Part shown: positions 24,308-34,096 of the stretch, piece by piece
How the letters are laid out: every line of letters begins with the position of its first letter
Numbering within the stretch: position 1 is the stretch's first letter
NCBI GenBank assembly: GCA_020161435.1
Contig: JAIUNV010000002.1
Span: forward strand, 186,001 to 250,000
DNA: 64,000 nt
DNA from: Bacteroidota bacterium
Lineage (GTDB): Bacteria > Bacteroidota > Bacteroidia > Chitinophagales > Chitinophagaceae
Reading direction: 5' to 3'
Notes under the pieces: generated by a model
Databases searched by the model: none
The model's input: only the letters and a program-made list of their open reading frames with translations
What the model was told of the DNA's origin: nothing
Position numbers and translations under genes: made by a program

Positions 24308-25540
24308 ATGAAACAATTTAACGTTCCCTCTTTTTATAGAAGTCAGCTTATTTCAGCCATCAAGGCCAACCGCAAAGCGGCAGACAAACTCAAGAAAGAT
24401 TTTGCACCCACCCTGCTCGATTTTGGTTCGTTGAAAATATACCTGGCCCGTCATTTCGGCTTTTGCTACGGTGTAGAAAATGCTATTGAAATTGCGTACC
24501 GCTGCGTGGCAGAAAACCCGGGCAAACGCATTTTTCTGTTGAGTGAAATGATTCATAACCCGCAGGTAAATGCCGATCTGCAGAAAAATGGTGTTGCGTT
24601 TTTGCAAGATTCATACGGCAAAACCATTGTGCCTTTTGAAAACCTGACGCCGGAAGATGTGGTGATTATTCCCGCCTTTGGCACCACCATTGCCATTGAA
24701 GAAAAATTGAACAGCCTCGGCATTTCGCCGTACAAATACAACACCACCTGCCCCTTTGTAGAAAAAGTGTGGAACCGTGGCGAACAGCTGGGCGAAAAAG
24801 GCTACAGCCTTGTCATTCACGGCAAGCCCAAGCATGAAGAAACGAGGGCTACTTTCAGCCGGGCGGCGCACCACTCTCCTGCCGTTGTTGTAAACGATAT
24901 GTCAGAAACCATCACCCTTGGCAAATACATCACCGGTGAACTGCCTGCTGCGGAATTTTACGACACATTTAAAGGCCGGCACAGCGATGGTTTTGACATT
25001 AGCAAAGACCTGCAACATTTTGGTGTTATCAACCAAACTACGCAGCTGGCTACTGATACGCAAGCCATTGCCGATTACCTGAAAGCCCTGGTAGAAAAAC
25101 ATTTTGGTGAATCCGATGCCGATGGCAAAAAACGTTTTGCAGATACACGTGATACCCTTTGCTATGCAACCAACGACAACCAAACTGCCGTTCGGGAAAT
25201 GCTAAACACCGATGCCGATTTGGCCATTGTGGTGGGCGGCTACAATAGCAGCAACACCAGCCACTTGGTAGAACTGTGCGAAGAGAAACTGCCAACTTTT
25301 TACATCAAGGAAACTGCCAGTATTGTTGATACCAACAGCATTGTTCATTTTGATTGGCGGAATAAACAAGAGTTGCAAACCATTGGCTGGATGCCCGCCA
25401 AAAAGCCATTGACCATTTTGCTGACAAGTGGTGCCAGCTGCCCTGACACTTTAGTGCAGGCGGTGATAGAAAAACTACTCGGTTATTTTCCAGATGCAAA
25501 GGCATTAGAGCAAGTGGCTGAAACATTTTTGCACGACTAA
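24308..25540 (+). CDS. ispH: 4-hydroxy-3-methylbut-2-enyl diphosphate reductase
   Basis: A 410-residue iron-sulfur enzyme that makes IPP and DMAPP in the last step of the MEP pathway. The three cluster cysteines are Cys53 (FGFCYGVENA), Cys148 (NTTCPFVEKVW) and Cys378 (SGASCPDTLV). The protein is about 100 residues longer than the E. coli enzyme, with extra N-terminal and central sequence; this long form is known in Bacteroidota and some other phyla. ispF lies about 11 kb away in this window. Its last 4 nt overlap the tail of the convergent cmk gene. Confidence 0.95.
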   Translation: MKQFNVPSFYRSQLISAIKANRKAADKLKKDFAPTLLDFGSLKIYLARHFGFCYGVENAIEIAYRCVAENPGKRIFLLSEMIHNPQVNADLQKNGVAFLQDSYGKTIVPFENLTPEDVVIIPAFGTTIAIEEKLNSLGISPYKYNTTCPFVEKVWNRGEQLGEKGYSLVIHGKPKHEETRATFSRAAHHSPAVVVNDMSETITLGKYITGELPAAEFYDTFKGRHSDGFDISKDLQHFGVINQTTQLATDTQAIADYLKALVEKHFGESDADGKKRFADTRDTLCYATNDNQTAVREMLNTDADLAIVVGGYNSSNTSHLVELCEEKLPTFYIKETASIVDTNSIVHFDWRNKQELQTIGWMPAKKPLTILLTSGASCPDTLVQAVIEKLLGYFPDAKALEQVAETFLHD

Positions 25541-26229
25541 GCTTTGTGTGGCTTGGTCTTCATGGCCAGTACCAATTCGTAAGCTTTGTTCAGGGTTTCT
25601 TCTGGCGAAAGATCAGTATTGTCTAGAATAATTGCATCGTCGGCTTTGCGCAGCGGACTTATCTCCCGGTTGCTGTCGATATAGTCACGCATCTCGAGGT
25701 TATGTTTTACCTCTTCAATGGTAACGGCCGGATTTTTTTCGTGCAGTTCCTTAAAGCGACGGGTAACACGGATGGCAGGATCTGCCTGTAAGAATATTTT
25801 CAATTCGGCATTGGGAAAAACGGTGGTGCCAATGTCACGGCCATCCATCACAATGCCTTTGGCATTGCCCAGCTTTTGCTGTGCCGCTACGGCAAATGTG
25901 CGAACCTCTTTTACTGCGGCTACTTCACTTACTTTTTCAGCCACTACCAAATCACGAATCACATATTCCACGTTTTCGCCATTCAGGAAAATTTCACTCT
26001 GTTTGGTATCGGGGTTTACTTCGAAATGTAATTCAATGTTGCTGATAGCGTTGTCCACTTCGGCATTGTCATTCCAATCAATACGATTGCGCAAAAAATA
26101 CAACGTGATGGCCCGGTACATCGCACCGCTATCAATGTATTTGTAATGCAGTTTGCTGGCCAGCTTTTTAGCCAGTGTGCTTTTGCCACAGGAAGAATAC
26201 CCGTCGATGGTGACAATAATTTTGCGCAT
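25537..26229 (-). CDS. cmk: Cytidylate kinase
   Basis: A 230-residue kinase that phosphorylates CMP and dCMP. It has the P-loop DGYSSCGKSTLAKKLA at the N-terminus, the family segment YIDSGAMYRAITLYFLRN, the GIVMDGRDIGTTVFPNAELKIFL motif and the lid RRFKEL. The length is normal. It is convergent with ispH through a 4-nt overlap and lies 37 nt downstream of the DUF1648 gene on the same strand, so the two may be co-transcribed. Confidence 0.95.
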   Translation of the reverse strand: MRKIIVTIDGYSSCGKSTLAKKLASKLHYKYIDSGAMYRAITLYFLRNRIDWNDNAEVDNAISNIELHFEVNPDTKQSEIFLNGENVEYVIRDLVVAEKVSEVAAVKEVRTFAVAAQQKLGNAKGIVMDGRDIGTTVFPNAELKIFLQADPAIRVTRRFKELHEKNPAVTIEEVKHNLEMRDYIDSNREISPLRKADDAIILDNTDLSPEETLNKAYELVLAMKTKPHKA

Positions 26230-26265
26230 GTTGCAAATGTCTGCCTGCGCAGCTAAGCATGCAAA

Positions 26266-26769
26266 TTATTTTGGGGCCTTTATGTGAAAACGATAGATGC
26301 CCCACCCAACCGTATAAAGCAACCCAACTACGCAAGCCATCAACAAGTAATTGAGTTTGCTGGCTCCGCCACTCATGGCACTATCATATACCATCCATTG
26401 AATGCCCAGAAAAATAATAGCCACCCACACCCTTATTAGCCGCACCATCCATGCCCCAACCTGATACATTTGTGCTGCATTTTCTTCGGTGATGGGTACG
26501 GAATAGTTGAATTGCTGCGGGTGTTTATTCATAAAAAACAATGTGGTGGCTACGAAAAAATAAATACCAGCCAACAGCCAAACCGATTCTTTCCCAGACC
26601 AACCATCTGGCTTTCCATTAAAACTAAAATGGATGGGCACTCTTTCGGGCAACACCGCATAGTGGTATATCACACTTACCAATATCGCTGCAGACAATAA
26701 CCAAATAACCAACTCTAAGCGGCTATCTGTTTTGGTAAATGGTATTGAAATATTCGGACGATTCATCAC
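26266..26769 (-). CDS. DUF1648-domain membrane protein
   Basis: A 167-residue protein with about four membrane segments. The DUF1648 hallmark is the loop after the first helix (YHYAVLPERVPIHFSFNGKPDGWSGKE), then helices near VWLLAGIYFFVATTLFF, LIRVWVAIIFLGIQWMVY and YLLMACVVGLLYTVGWGIY. The function is unknown; some members sit next to signalling peptides or SdpI-like immunity proteins, but nothing here points that way. The clpC terminator lies just upstream. Confidence 0.85.
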   Translation of the reverse strand: MMNRPNISIPFTKTDSRLELVIWLLSAAILVSVIYHYAVLPERVPIHFSFNGKPDGWSGKESVWLLAGIYFFVATTLFFMNKHPQQFNYSVPITEENAAQMYQVGAWMVRLIRVWVAIIFLGIQWMVYDSAMSGGASKLNYLLMACVVGLLYTVGWGIYRFHIKAPK

Positions 26770-26771
26770 AT

Positions 26772-26800
26772 AAAAAAGCCAGCTGTTTCCAACTGGCTTT
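26772..26800 (-). terminator. Terminator after clpC
   Basis: On the minus strand, the stem AAAGCCAGTTGG / CAGCTGGCTTT (one mismatch region at the loop) is followed by a T6 run. It separates clpC from the DUF1648 gene, whose ATG lies 3 nt beyond. Confidence 0.75.
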
Positions 26801-26820
26801 AAAGATAAATCATGTATGCA

Positions 26821-29385
26821 TTAGGCTTTGCCTTCTTCTACGGTTGGTTCCGATTCGCGGCTCTTCATGCTGAACACAATCTTCTGATTGTCCTTATCAA
26901 AACTGGCTTCGAGTACATCGCCCTGCTTGATATTCATATTTAGAATTTCTTCTGCCAGCGGGTCTTCCAAATACTTTTGGATGGCCCTGTGTAGCGGACG
27001 AGCACCAAACTGTGAATCGTATCCTTTATCGGCAATGAAGTCTTTTGCTTCTTTGGTGAGTTCCAAACTAAAGCCCAGGTTGTTCAACCGCTTCATCACA
27101 TTCTTCATCAAAATATCGATGATAGAGAAGATGTTTTCTTTCGACAAACTGTTGAAGATGATCACATCGTCAATACGGTTCAAAAATTCAGGACTGAAGG
27201 TGCGCTTCAATGCTTTTTCAATAACAGCCTTGCTGTTTTCTTCAGCACTCTGCATACGGGTAGCGGTAGCAAAACCCACGCCTTCACCAAAATCTTTCAA
27301 CTGGCGTACACCAATGTTAGATGTCATGATGATAAGGGTGTTTTTGAAATCTACCTTGCGACCGAGGCCATCCGTAAGCTGACCATCATCCAATACTTGC
27401 AACAAAATATTGTAGATATCAGGATGCGCTTTTTCAATTTCATCGAGCAGGATAACGCTGTAAGGTTTACGACGCACTTTCTCAGTGAGTTGTCCGCCTT
27501 CTTCGTAGCCCACGTATCCCGGAGGCGCACCAATCAAACGGCTTACGGTAAACTTCTCCATGTATTCACTCATGTCGATGCGAATGAGTGAATCTTCGCT
27601 ATCGAACATATAACGAGCCAAGGCACGGGCCAATTCTGTTTTACCTACACCCGTTGGACCAAGGAAAATGAATGTACCGATCGGTTTCTTTGGATCTTTT
27701 AAACCCACCCGGTTGCGTTGAATAGCTTTCACCACTTTCAGGATGGCTTCATCTTGTCCGATGACCATGTCCTTCATATCGTCGCTCATGCGGCGTAGCT
27801 TCTCCGTTTCGGCTTGCACCATGCGTTTTACCGGAATGCCGGTCATCATGCTCACCACTTCAGCAATGTTTTCTTCATCGATCGGATAGCGGGCATGCTT
27901 GCTGTCTTCTTCCCATTCGTTCTTGGCTTTTTCCAGTTCTTCGCCAAGGCGTTTTTCGGTATCCCGCAATGAAGCAGCTTCTTCAAAACGTTGGCTTTTT
28001 ACCACCTTGTTTTTCTCCAGCTTTATTTCTTCAATGCGTTTTTCCAGATCCAGAATATTCTGTGGTACATTGATGTTTTTGAGGTGCACACGGGCTCCTA
28101 CTTCATCCAATACATCAATGGCTTTGTCGGGCAGCAATCTGTCTGTCATGTACCGATCGCTAAGTTTTACGCAGGCTTCAATGGCTTCATCATTGTAGCT
28201 TACGTTATGGTAGTCTTCGTACTTGCTTTTGATGTTTTGCAGAATCTGAATGGTTTCTTCCACGCTGGGTTGTTCCACAATCACTTTTTGAAAACGACGA
28301 TCGAGGGCACCATCTTTTTCAATGTGCATGCGGTATTCATCCAAAGTAGAGGCGCCAATGCACTGGAGTTCGCCACGGGCCAATGCAGGTTTAAAAATGT
28401 TGGAGGCATCCAGTGAGCCACTGGCACCACCAGCACCTACGATGGTATGAATTTCATCGATGAACAGAATCACGTCTCTGTTCTTTTCGAGTTCGTTCAT
28501 GATGGCTTTCATGCGTTCTTCGAACTGACCACGATATTTTGTGCCGGCTACCAATGCAGCCAGGTCCAAACTAATCACTCTCTTGTCGAACAACACCCGG
28601 CTTACTTTACGCTGCACAATGCGCAGTGCCAGACCTTCTACAATGGCGGTTTTACCCACACCGGGTTCACCAATTAGAATGGGGTTGTTCTTTTTACGGC
28701 GAGATAAAATTTGTGACACCCGTTCTATCTCTGCTTCACGCCCCACAATGGGATCCAATGTGCCTTGCTCTGCCAGGCGGGTGATATCGCGGCCAAAGTT
28801 GTCGAGCACAGGTGTTTTGCTTTTTTGCGCACCACCTTGCTGCTGCCGTTGTTTGGATGCACCAGCACCATAACCGCTACCTTTTTTCTCCTCTTCAAAA
28901 TCATCGTTATCGTCGTCGGAGTATTCGGCACGGGTGTTGAAATCGCTGTTGAGCAATACGCCCAATTCATTTTTGAAAACATCGTAGTCTACTTCATACT
29001 GCATCAGTATTTGTGTAGCAATATTTTCTTTGTTTTTCAAAATGCTCAGCATCAGGTGTTCGCTTTCTACGGTGCCACTCTTAAGCGATTTTGCTTCGAG
29101 TACCGTTACACGAATCACTTTTTCTGCCTGCTTGGTGAGCGGCAGGCTGTTGATGTTGGCAATATTTTTTCCTGTTTTATCCCGCACGGCCAGTTCTACT
29201 TCCTTGCGCAATTCGTACAGGTCTACGTTCAATTGTTTCAGCACTTTGATAGCTGTGTTTTCGCCGTCTCTTATCAGGCCAAGCAACAGATGCTCGGTGC
29301 CAATAAAATCATTGCCCAACCTCAATGCCTCTTCTCTGCTGTAGGAAATTATTTCCTTTACCTGTGGTGAAAAATTACCGTCCAT
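26821..29385 (-). CDS. clpC: ATP-dependent Clp protease ATP-binding subunit ClpC
   Basis: An 854-residue AAA+ unfoldase. Domains in order: two Clp N repeats (about 1-145), a low-complexity acidic then Gly/Gln/Lys linker (about 150-195: [15 protein letters not shown] and [10 protein letters not shown]), the D1 ATPase with GEPGVGKT, a middle region with a UVR-type motif ([18 protein letters not shown]), and the D2 ATPase with [15 protein letters not shown] and the C-terminal D2-small domain. It unfolds substrates for ClpP, which is not in the window. The linker is longer and more polar than in B. subtilis ClpC. A terminator follows the gene. Confidence 0.96.
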   Translation of the reverse strand: MDGNFSPQVKEIISYSREEALRLGNDFIGTEHLLLGLIRDGENTAIKVLKQLNVDLYELRKEVELAVRDKTGKNIANINSLPLTKQAEKVIRVTVLEAKSLKSGTVESEHLMLSILKNKENIATQILMQYEVDYDVFKNELGVLLNSDFNTRAEYSDDDNDDFEEEKKGSGYGAGASKQRQQQGGAQKSKTPVLDNFGRDITRLAEQGTLDPIVGREAEIERVSQILSRRKKNNPILIGEPGVGKTAIVEGLALRIVQRKVSRVLFDKRVISLDLAALVAGTKYRGQFEERMKAIMNELEKNRDVILFIDEIHTIVGAGGASGSLDASNIFKPALARGELQCIGASTLDEYRMHIEKDGALDRRFQKVIVEQPSVEETIQILQNIKSKYEDYHNVSYNDEAIEACVKLSDRYMTDRLLPDKAIDVLDEVGARVHLKNINVPQNILDLEKRIEEIKLEKNKVVKSQRFEEAASLRDTEKRLGEELEKAKNEWEEDSKHARYPIDEENIAEVVSMMTGIPVKRMVQAETEKLRRMSDDMKDMVIGQDEAILKVVKAIQRNRVGLKDPKKPIGTFIFLGPTGVGKTELARALARYMFDSEDSLIRIDMSEYMEKFTVSRLIGAPPGYVGYEEGGQLTEKVRRKPYSVILLDEIEKAHPDIYNILLQVLDDGQLTDGLGRKVDFKNTLIIMTSNIGVRQLKDFGEGVGFATATRMQSAEENSKAVIEKALKRTFSPEFLNRIDDVIIFNSLSKENIFSIIDILMKNVMKRLNNLGFSLELTKEAKDFIADKGYDSQFGARPLHRAIQKYLEDPLAEEILNMNIKQGDVLEASFDKDNQKIVFSMKSRESEPTVEEGKA

Positions 29386-29599
29386 ATGTGTGCTCTCCTG
29401 TTGCTTACAATATTAAAGATTATTTTCGGGGCTCAATCCTTTGCTGAAATACACATGTTGTGAATTAAGGAACAACCTCCACAACCTGCCCGTTTCAACA
29501 TTTAAGATGCCGGTTGAATGCATTACGATTCAGGAACAATTTAGGTTGTGAAGGAATCGGTAATCCTGAAAAGCGGCAACAACTTATACACCGTTGTTT

Positions 29600-29983
29600 A
29601 TGAACGTCAAATTAGATACCAAGGAAAAATTTCACGAAATCAGCCTCCTCGATGGCGTATTAACTGCTAATATGACAGCCGACTTTGCCGAAATGCTGTC
29701 TGTTGTACAAAAACAACCGCCATTTAATGTAGTGCTGTCATTGGAGCAGGTGCAGGAAGTACATGCAGATATGCAGCAGGCACTGGCGCAGGCTCAACAA
29801 GCTTACTATGAACTCAACTATTCTTTTGTGATTTGCTGCATGCAACCTGCTGTAGAAGAAGCGTTTGACAAGGCCGAACTCCTGGAAATGATGAACGTAA
29901 CGCCTACCCTGAGCGAAGCCTGGGACATTGTGCAAATGGAAGAAATAGAGCGGGAACTGATGGGTGATTTTGATACGGAATAA
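29600..29983 (+). CDS. STAS-like domain protein
   Basis: A 127-residue protein. Length, strand-helix pattern (MNVKLDTKEKFHEISLLDGVLTANMTADFAEML; PFNVVLSLEQVQEV; SFVICCMQPAVEEAFDKAELLEMMNVTPTLSEAWDIVQ) and the closing acidic tail resemble single STAS domains of anti-anti-sigma type. The phosphorylatable Ser/Thr of such proteins is not obvious. In Chitinophagaceae this gene, from memory, regularly precedes RNase Z, as here (74 nt gap). The open frame begins at a TTG at 29594; the ATG at 29600 is preferred. Confidence 0.65.
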   Translation: MNVKLDTKEKFHEISLLDGVLTANMTADFAEMLSVVQKQPPFNVVLSLEQVQEVHADMQQALAQAQQAYYELNYSFVICCMQPAVEEAFDKAELLEMMNVTPTLSEAWDIVQMEEIERELMGDFDTE

Positions 29984-30057
29984 TTCATATCCGTTTTTTT
30001 GCAGCATACGCAGCCGATTGATTGTCATTTGCATTTACCCACTACACTGCACCGCTT

Positions 30058-30984
30058 ATGTACGGACTCACCATTCTCGGCAACAATTCGGCTATACCGG
30101 CATATGATCGTCATCCAACGGCGCAGGCCCTGTACTGGAACGACGAAGTGTTTTTGATAGATTGTGGCGAGGGTACACAAATGCAGCTTACCCAGTACAA
30201 AATCCGTCGGGGCAAAATCAACCACATTTTTATCAGCCATTTGCATGGCGATCATTATTTCGGGCTCATTGGCCTTATTACTTCGTTTGGATTGCTGGGC
30301 AGAGAGCAGCCGCTGCACATTTATGCTCCTGACGGTTTGGAGCAAATCATCCGACTCCAGTTACAGGTTGCCGATACTACGCTCCCATTTGATTTGCAGA
30401 TACATACTATTGAAACTGCCGGCACATTACTTAGCACCAAGCATGTGCGGGTGGACTGTTTCCCGGTAAAGCATCGCATTCCTTGTTTTGGGTTCCGCTT
30501 TACGGAGCAAAAAGCACCCCGGACTTTACTTAAGGAAAAAGCTGTGGCCGCAGGCATACCGCAATACTTCTACAACCGCCTGAAGCTGGGTGAAGATTAC
30601 ATCAACAAAAATGGCGAAGTAATACTGAACGAAACAGTAACTACTGCAGCGCCAGCACCATTGAGCTATGCTTATTGCGCCGATACTGTATACCTGCCGG
30701 AATTATGCGTTCATCTGCAACAGATTACATTGATGTACCACGAAGCCACTTTTTTGCAAGATTTGGAAGAAAGAGCCGCAGCCCGTTTTCACAGCACCAG
30801 CAAACAAGCCGCTATGATGGCGCAGCAATGCCAGCCACAGCGATTACTCATCGGTCATTTTAGTAGTAAGTACGAAGACTTGCAGGAGTTTGAAGATGAA
30901 GCCCGAGCAGTATTTCCTACAACAGATTTGGCAATTGAAGGAGTTACTTATTTGCTGCGCCGCCCAACCGAAGCAGGTAGCTAA
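30058..30984 (+). CDS. rnz: Ribonuclease Z
   Basis: A 308-residue metallo-beta-lactamase-fold nuclease that matures tRNA 3' ends. The zinc motif HLHGDH is at 61-66, with further ligand segments FPVKHRIPCFGFRF, YCADTVY, LMYHEATFLQD and LIGHFSSKYED. The ATG at 30058 (MYGLTILGNNSAIPAYDRHPTAQAL) matches the family start; the open frame begins 36 nt earlier. tRNA-Ser in this window lacks an encoded CCA, which fits a need for RNase Z cleavage. The last 41 nt overlap the tail of the convergent esterase gene. Confidence 0.95.
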   Translation: MYGLTILGNNSAIPAYDRHPTAQALYWNDEVFLIDCGEGTQMQLTQYKIRRGKINHIFISHLHGDHYFGLIGLITSFGLLGREQPLHIYAPDGLEQIIRLQLQVADTTLPFDLQIHTIETAGTLLSTKHVRVDCFPVKHRIPCFGFRFTEQKAPRTLLKEKAVAAGIPQYFYNRLKLGEDYINKNGEVILNETVTTAAPAPLSYAYCADTVYLPELCVHLQQITLMYHEATFLQDLEERAAARFHSTSKQAAMMAQQCQPQRLLIGHFSSKYEDLQEFEDEARAVFPTTDLAIEGVTYLLRRPTEAGS

Positions 30985-32086
30985 AAAAAGAGGGCAATTG
31001 TTTGCGCCAGGCGGCTTCGTTGTGCTGCGCCTCCGGCGAAATAATTTCGACGAATGATCTTGGTTTTCCTTTTTTAGCCAATGCAGCCATGCGTTGCATG
31101 TCGGGTACCATGGATTCTCCTTCCATGCCGCCGGCATAAAAGAACAGCCGCTTTTTCCGAAAGGCTGATGGTTGCGCATTAGCTGCATTGAAAATTTCAG
31201 GTGCTGTCCAGTATGCAGGAGAAAATATTCCTGCACCAGCAAATTGTTGCGGTGCTTGCAGCAAAGCTTGGGTGCTGATGAGCCCGCCCATGCTGCTACC
31301 TGCAATCCACGTGTGTGAAGCTTTGCTATTGGTACGATATTGTGCATCTACCCAGGGCTTCAATGTATCCGTAATCCATTGCACAAATGCACGTCCGTCG
31401 GCTTTGCCAAAACGGGGATGGTTATATGGATTGTATTCATTCATCCGTACCGGGCCTGCATGATCTATACCTACAACAATCATTGATTTTCCCGTGGCTA
31501 GAAAGATGGAATCGAGGACTTCATCTACCTGCCATTCGCCAAAGCTGCCCGTGGTTACATCAAACAGGTTTTGCCCGTCCATCATGTACAGCACCGGATA
31601 CTTGTTGGTGCCCTGCGTATAATCGGGTGGCAAATACAAACGGATGGTTTTACTTTCTTCCTTTCGTTGTACAGCAGCAGGTAATACATGCACATTGGCT
31701 GAGGCTGTTGAAACAATGGGCTTGCCTGCATGCAAGTGCTGAAAGCTTTCAATACGAATTGTAACGCTTGTGTCTTTCAGCAATTTGATAATGCGATTGT
31801 TGATGCCTGCACCGTTACTCGTACATTCTACTTTTTCCCAGCTACCCAAAGTGCATTTAAACTCCAGCAATGCAGCAGCAGTAGCTTGTATGCGCAGCTC
31901 TCCCTGATTATTAAAACGATAGTTACTGTCTTTCGGATTCCAACCATTGAAATTGCCAGCTACAAATACTTGTTCTGCTGAAATACCATTCGGCAAATCT
32001 TTCAGCGAAAGCAAAAGGGTTTGTGCCCACCCGTTGGTTTGCACAAACCCCATCCAGACCAGTAAGGTCAGTATTGATTTATTCAC
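30944..32086 (-). CDS. Exported alpha/beta-hydrolase (esterase D-like) with N-terminal starch-binding-like domain
   Basis: A 380-residue protein with a signal peptide (about 1-21). The first domain (about 24-110, VFVAGNFNGWNPKDSNYRF) has the sandwich pattern of CBM20/CBM48-type modules. The second (about 135-375) is an esterase with YPVLYMMDGQNLFD, the nucleophile elbow IAGSSMGGLIS and a late His in the EAQHNEAAWRKQLPSF segment. It is probably a periplasmic esterase acting on a carbohydrate or siderophore. Its ATG follows the dapA stop directly with no gap, so the two are co-translated. The tail overlaps rnz by 41 nt. Confidence 0.85.
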   Translation of the reverse strand: MNKSILTLLVWMGFVQTNGWAQTLLLSLKDLPNGISAEQVFVAGNFNGWNPKDSNYRFNNQGELRIQATAAALLEFKCTLGSWEKVECTSNGAGINNRIIKLLKDTSVTIRIESFQHLHAGKPIVSTASANVHVLPAAVQRKEESKTIRLYLPPDYTQGTNKYPVLYMMDGQNLFDVTTGSFGEWQVDEVLDSIFLATGKSMIVVGIDHAGPVRMNEYNPYNHPRFGKADGRAFVQWITDTLKPWVDAQYRTNSKASHTWIAGSSMGGLISTQALLQAPQQFAGAGIFSPAYWTAPEIFNAANAQPSAFRKKRLFFYAGGMEGESMVPDMQRMAALAKKGKPRSFVEIISPEAQHNEAAWRKQLPSFFSYLLRLGGAANK

Positions 32087-32956
32087 TTACAGTAAGCTTT
32101 TCAGTTTTGGCATGTGTGCTGCACTCAGCGGCACCAACGGCAAACGAAGATGGTTGCTGATGATACCCATTTCACTCAAAAATGCTTTTACACCTGCAGG
32201 ATTGTTTTCTACAAAGCACATGTCCATTTTTTCGAGGAGACTGTTTTGCAAAGGACGAGCTTCTGCAAACTGACCATTGAGGCACATGTGCACCAATTGG
32301 CTGAACTGTGCAGGATGACTATTGGCAATCACACTGATCACACCATCAAAACCACAGGCAATGAGCGGCATGGTTACATGGTCGTCGCCACTAATGAGCA
32401 AGAAGCCTTCCGGACGATTTTTGATGAGGTGCATGGCTTGCACCATGTTGCCGCTGGCTTCTTTGGTACCAATCACTTTGCCAGGAAAGTCGTTGGCCAA
32501 CCGAATGGTGGTTTCGGCACTTACGTTAGATGAAGTACGACCGGGCACATTGTACAAAATCACCGGCTTAGGCGATGCGTTGGCAATAGCTGCATAATGC
32601 TGGTAAATACCTTCCTGAGAAGGCTTGCTGTAATAAGGGCTCACACTCAGCACTGCCGTTACAGCATCCAAAGGCCAAGTGGCCAATTTGCGCAACACTT
32701 CTTGAGTATTATTGCCACCAATACCAACCACTACCGGCACACGGCCCGCCACGGTTTTCAAAGTAAAATCGAGTACAGCGAGTTGCTCTTCTTCAGAAAG
32801 TGTAGCTACTTCTCCTGTAGTGCCAAGTGTTACTACGTAATCGGCTTTACCGCGAAGAACATATTCAATGAGTCTTTCGAGGGCTGCATAATCTACAGCC
32901 ATATCTTGCTGGAAAGGTGTAACTAGGGCTACACCCACACCTTTTAATTGTTGCAT
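32087..32956 (-). CDS. dapA: 4-hydroxy-tetrahydrodipicolinate synthase
   Basis: A 289-residue class I aldolase that condenses pyruvate and aspartate semialdehyde in lysine and diaminopimelate synthesis. Motifs: GVGVALVTPF at the N-terminus, LGTTGEVATLSEEE, VILYNVPGRTS with the catalytic Tyr, and GTKEASGNM with the Schiff-base Lys. The open frame extends to 33079, inside accA, but the ATG at 32956 gives the family start. It lies 28 nt after accA and is directly abutted by the esterase gene, which suggests an accA-dapA-esterase operon. Confidence 0.95.
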   Translation of the reverse strand: MQQLKGVGVALVTPFQQDMAVDYAALERLIEYVLRGKADYVVTLGTTGEVATLSEEEQLAVLDFTLKTVAGRVPVVVGIGGNNTQEVLRKLATWPLDAVTAVLSVSPYYSKPSQEGIYQHYAAIANASPKPVILYNVPGRTSSNVSAETTIRLANDFPGKVIGTKEASGNMVQAMHLIKNRPEGFLLISGDDHVTMPLIACGFDGVISVIANSHPAQFSQLVHMCLNGQFAEARPLQNSLLEKMDMCFVENNPAGVKAFLSEMGIISNHLRLPLVPLSAAHMPKLKSLL

Positions 32957-32984
32957 TTTACTTGTGATTTTTGCTTGTGCTTGA

Positions 32985-33968
32985 CTAAGCAACAGGGTGC
33001 ACTTCGTAGAAGCCCATGTTGCCAAATTTTCTGATTCGCTGGCTGACCCGCTCTTCTGCGGGCACCTGTTTAAGCTCACGAATCATCGGCAGCAAAGTGT
33101 CTTTCAAATATTGGGCAGCCAAATCATAATCCCAGTGAGCACCGCCCACTGGTTCTTTTACCACACCATCCACCAGGCCAAATTCGAGCATGTGGTCGCT
33201 GGTGAGTTTCAGTTGTTCGGCAGCAGTTTCCTTTTTCTCCCAGCTGCGCCACAAAATGGAGCTGCAACTTTCGGGGCTGATAACGGTGTACCAGGTATTT
33301 TCCAACATCAGTACTTTATCGCCCACACCAATACCCATGGCACCACCACTGGCTCCCTCGCCTATCACCACGCAAATCACGGGCACTTTCAGGCGCAGCA
33401 TTTCATAAATATTGCGGGCAATGGCTTCGCCCTGGCCACGTTCTTCGGCTTCAATGCCAGGGAAAGCGCCAGGTGTGTCAACCAACGTAATAATGGGCTT
33501 GTCGAATTTTTCAGCCAGCTTCATCAGGCGCAGCGCTTTGCGATAACCTTCGGGGTTGGCCATACCAAAGTTGCGTTCCTGCCGCATTTTGGTATTGATC
33601 CCTTTTTGCTGACCAATAATCATCACAGTTTCGCCGTCGAGCTTGGCAAAACCACCAACGATGGCTTTGTCGTCTTTTACATTGCGGTCGCCATGCAGCT
33701 CCACAAAATCAGTGGTCATTTTCTGAATGTACTTCAGCGTATATGGCCTGTCCGGATGTCGGCTCAGTTGTACTTTTTGCCAGCTGGTGAGGTTCTCGGT
33801 AATTTCTTTTCGTTTATCTACAATGGATTGTTCCAACTGTGCAATCACAGCGGTATAATCAACGCTCTTATTTTTTTCAGCATTTTTCTTGTTCACTTCA
33901 ATTTGCTCATACAGTTCTTTGATGGGCGTTTCGAAGTCGAGGAATTGCCTGTTTGGATACTGGGGCAT
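32985..33968 (-). CDS. accA: Acetyl-CoA carboxylase carboxyltransferase subunit alpha
   Basis: A 327-residue subunit of the carboxyltransferase that makes malonyl-CoA for fatty-acid synthesis. It has a coiled N-terminus (about 1-60), [12 protein letters not shown], the FVELHGDRN segment, the oxyanion region [19 protein letters not shown] and the [15 protein letters not shown] crotonase-type loop. The length is typical. The beta subunit is not in this window. It is the first gene of the accA-dapA-esterase run. Confidence 0.96.
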   Translation of the reverse strand: MPQYPNRQFLDFETPIKELYEQIEVNKKNAEKNKSVDYTAVIAQLEQSIVDKRKEITENLTSWQKVQLSRHPDRPYTLKYIQKMTTDFVELHGDRNVKDDKAIVGGFAKLDGETVMIIGQQKGINTKMRQERNFGMANPEGYRKALRLMKLAEKFDKPIITLVDTPGAFPGIEAEERGQGEAIARNIYEMLRLKVPVICVVIGEGASGGAMGIGVGDKVLMLENTWYTVISPESCSSILWRSWEKKETAAEQLKLTSDHMLEFGLVDGVVKEPVGGAHWDYDLAAQYLKDTLLPMIRELKQVPAEERVSQRIRKFGNMGFYEVHPVA

Positions 33969-34032
33969 ACTTGTTTTAGTTTACCTACGTATTAGATTGG
34001 GGCGGTAAAATTAAGGGTTGACGTATAGAATA

Positions 34033-34063
34033 AAACAGGCGGATTGTGTAAATCCGCCTGTTT
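34033..34063 (-). terminator. Terminator after the EnvC-like gene
   Basis: A perfect 13-bp stem (AAACAGGCGGATT / AATCCGCCTGTTT) with a 5-nt loop. T-richness on the minus strand is modest (TTTTATTCTAT). Confidence 0.75.
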
Positions 34064-34096
34064 AGGGTAAATGTGTAAAAACCTTTATACGAAGCC

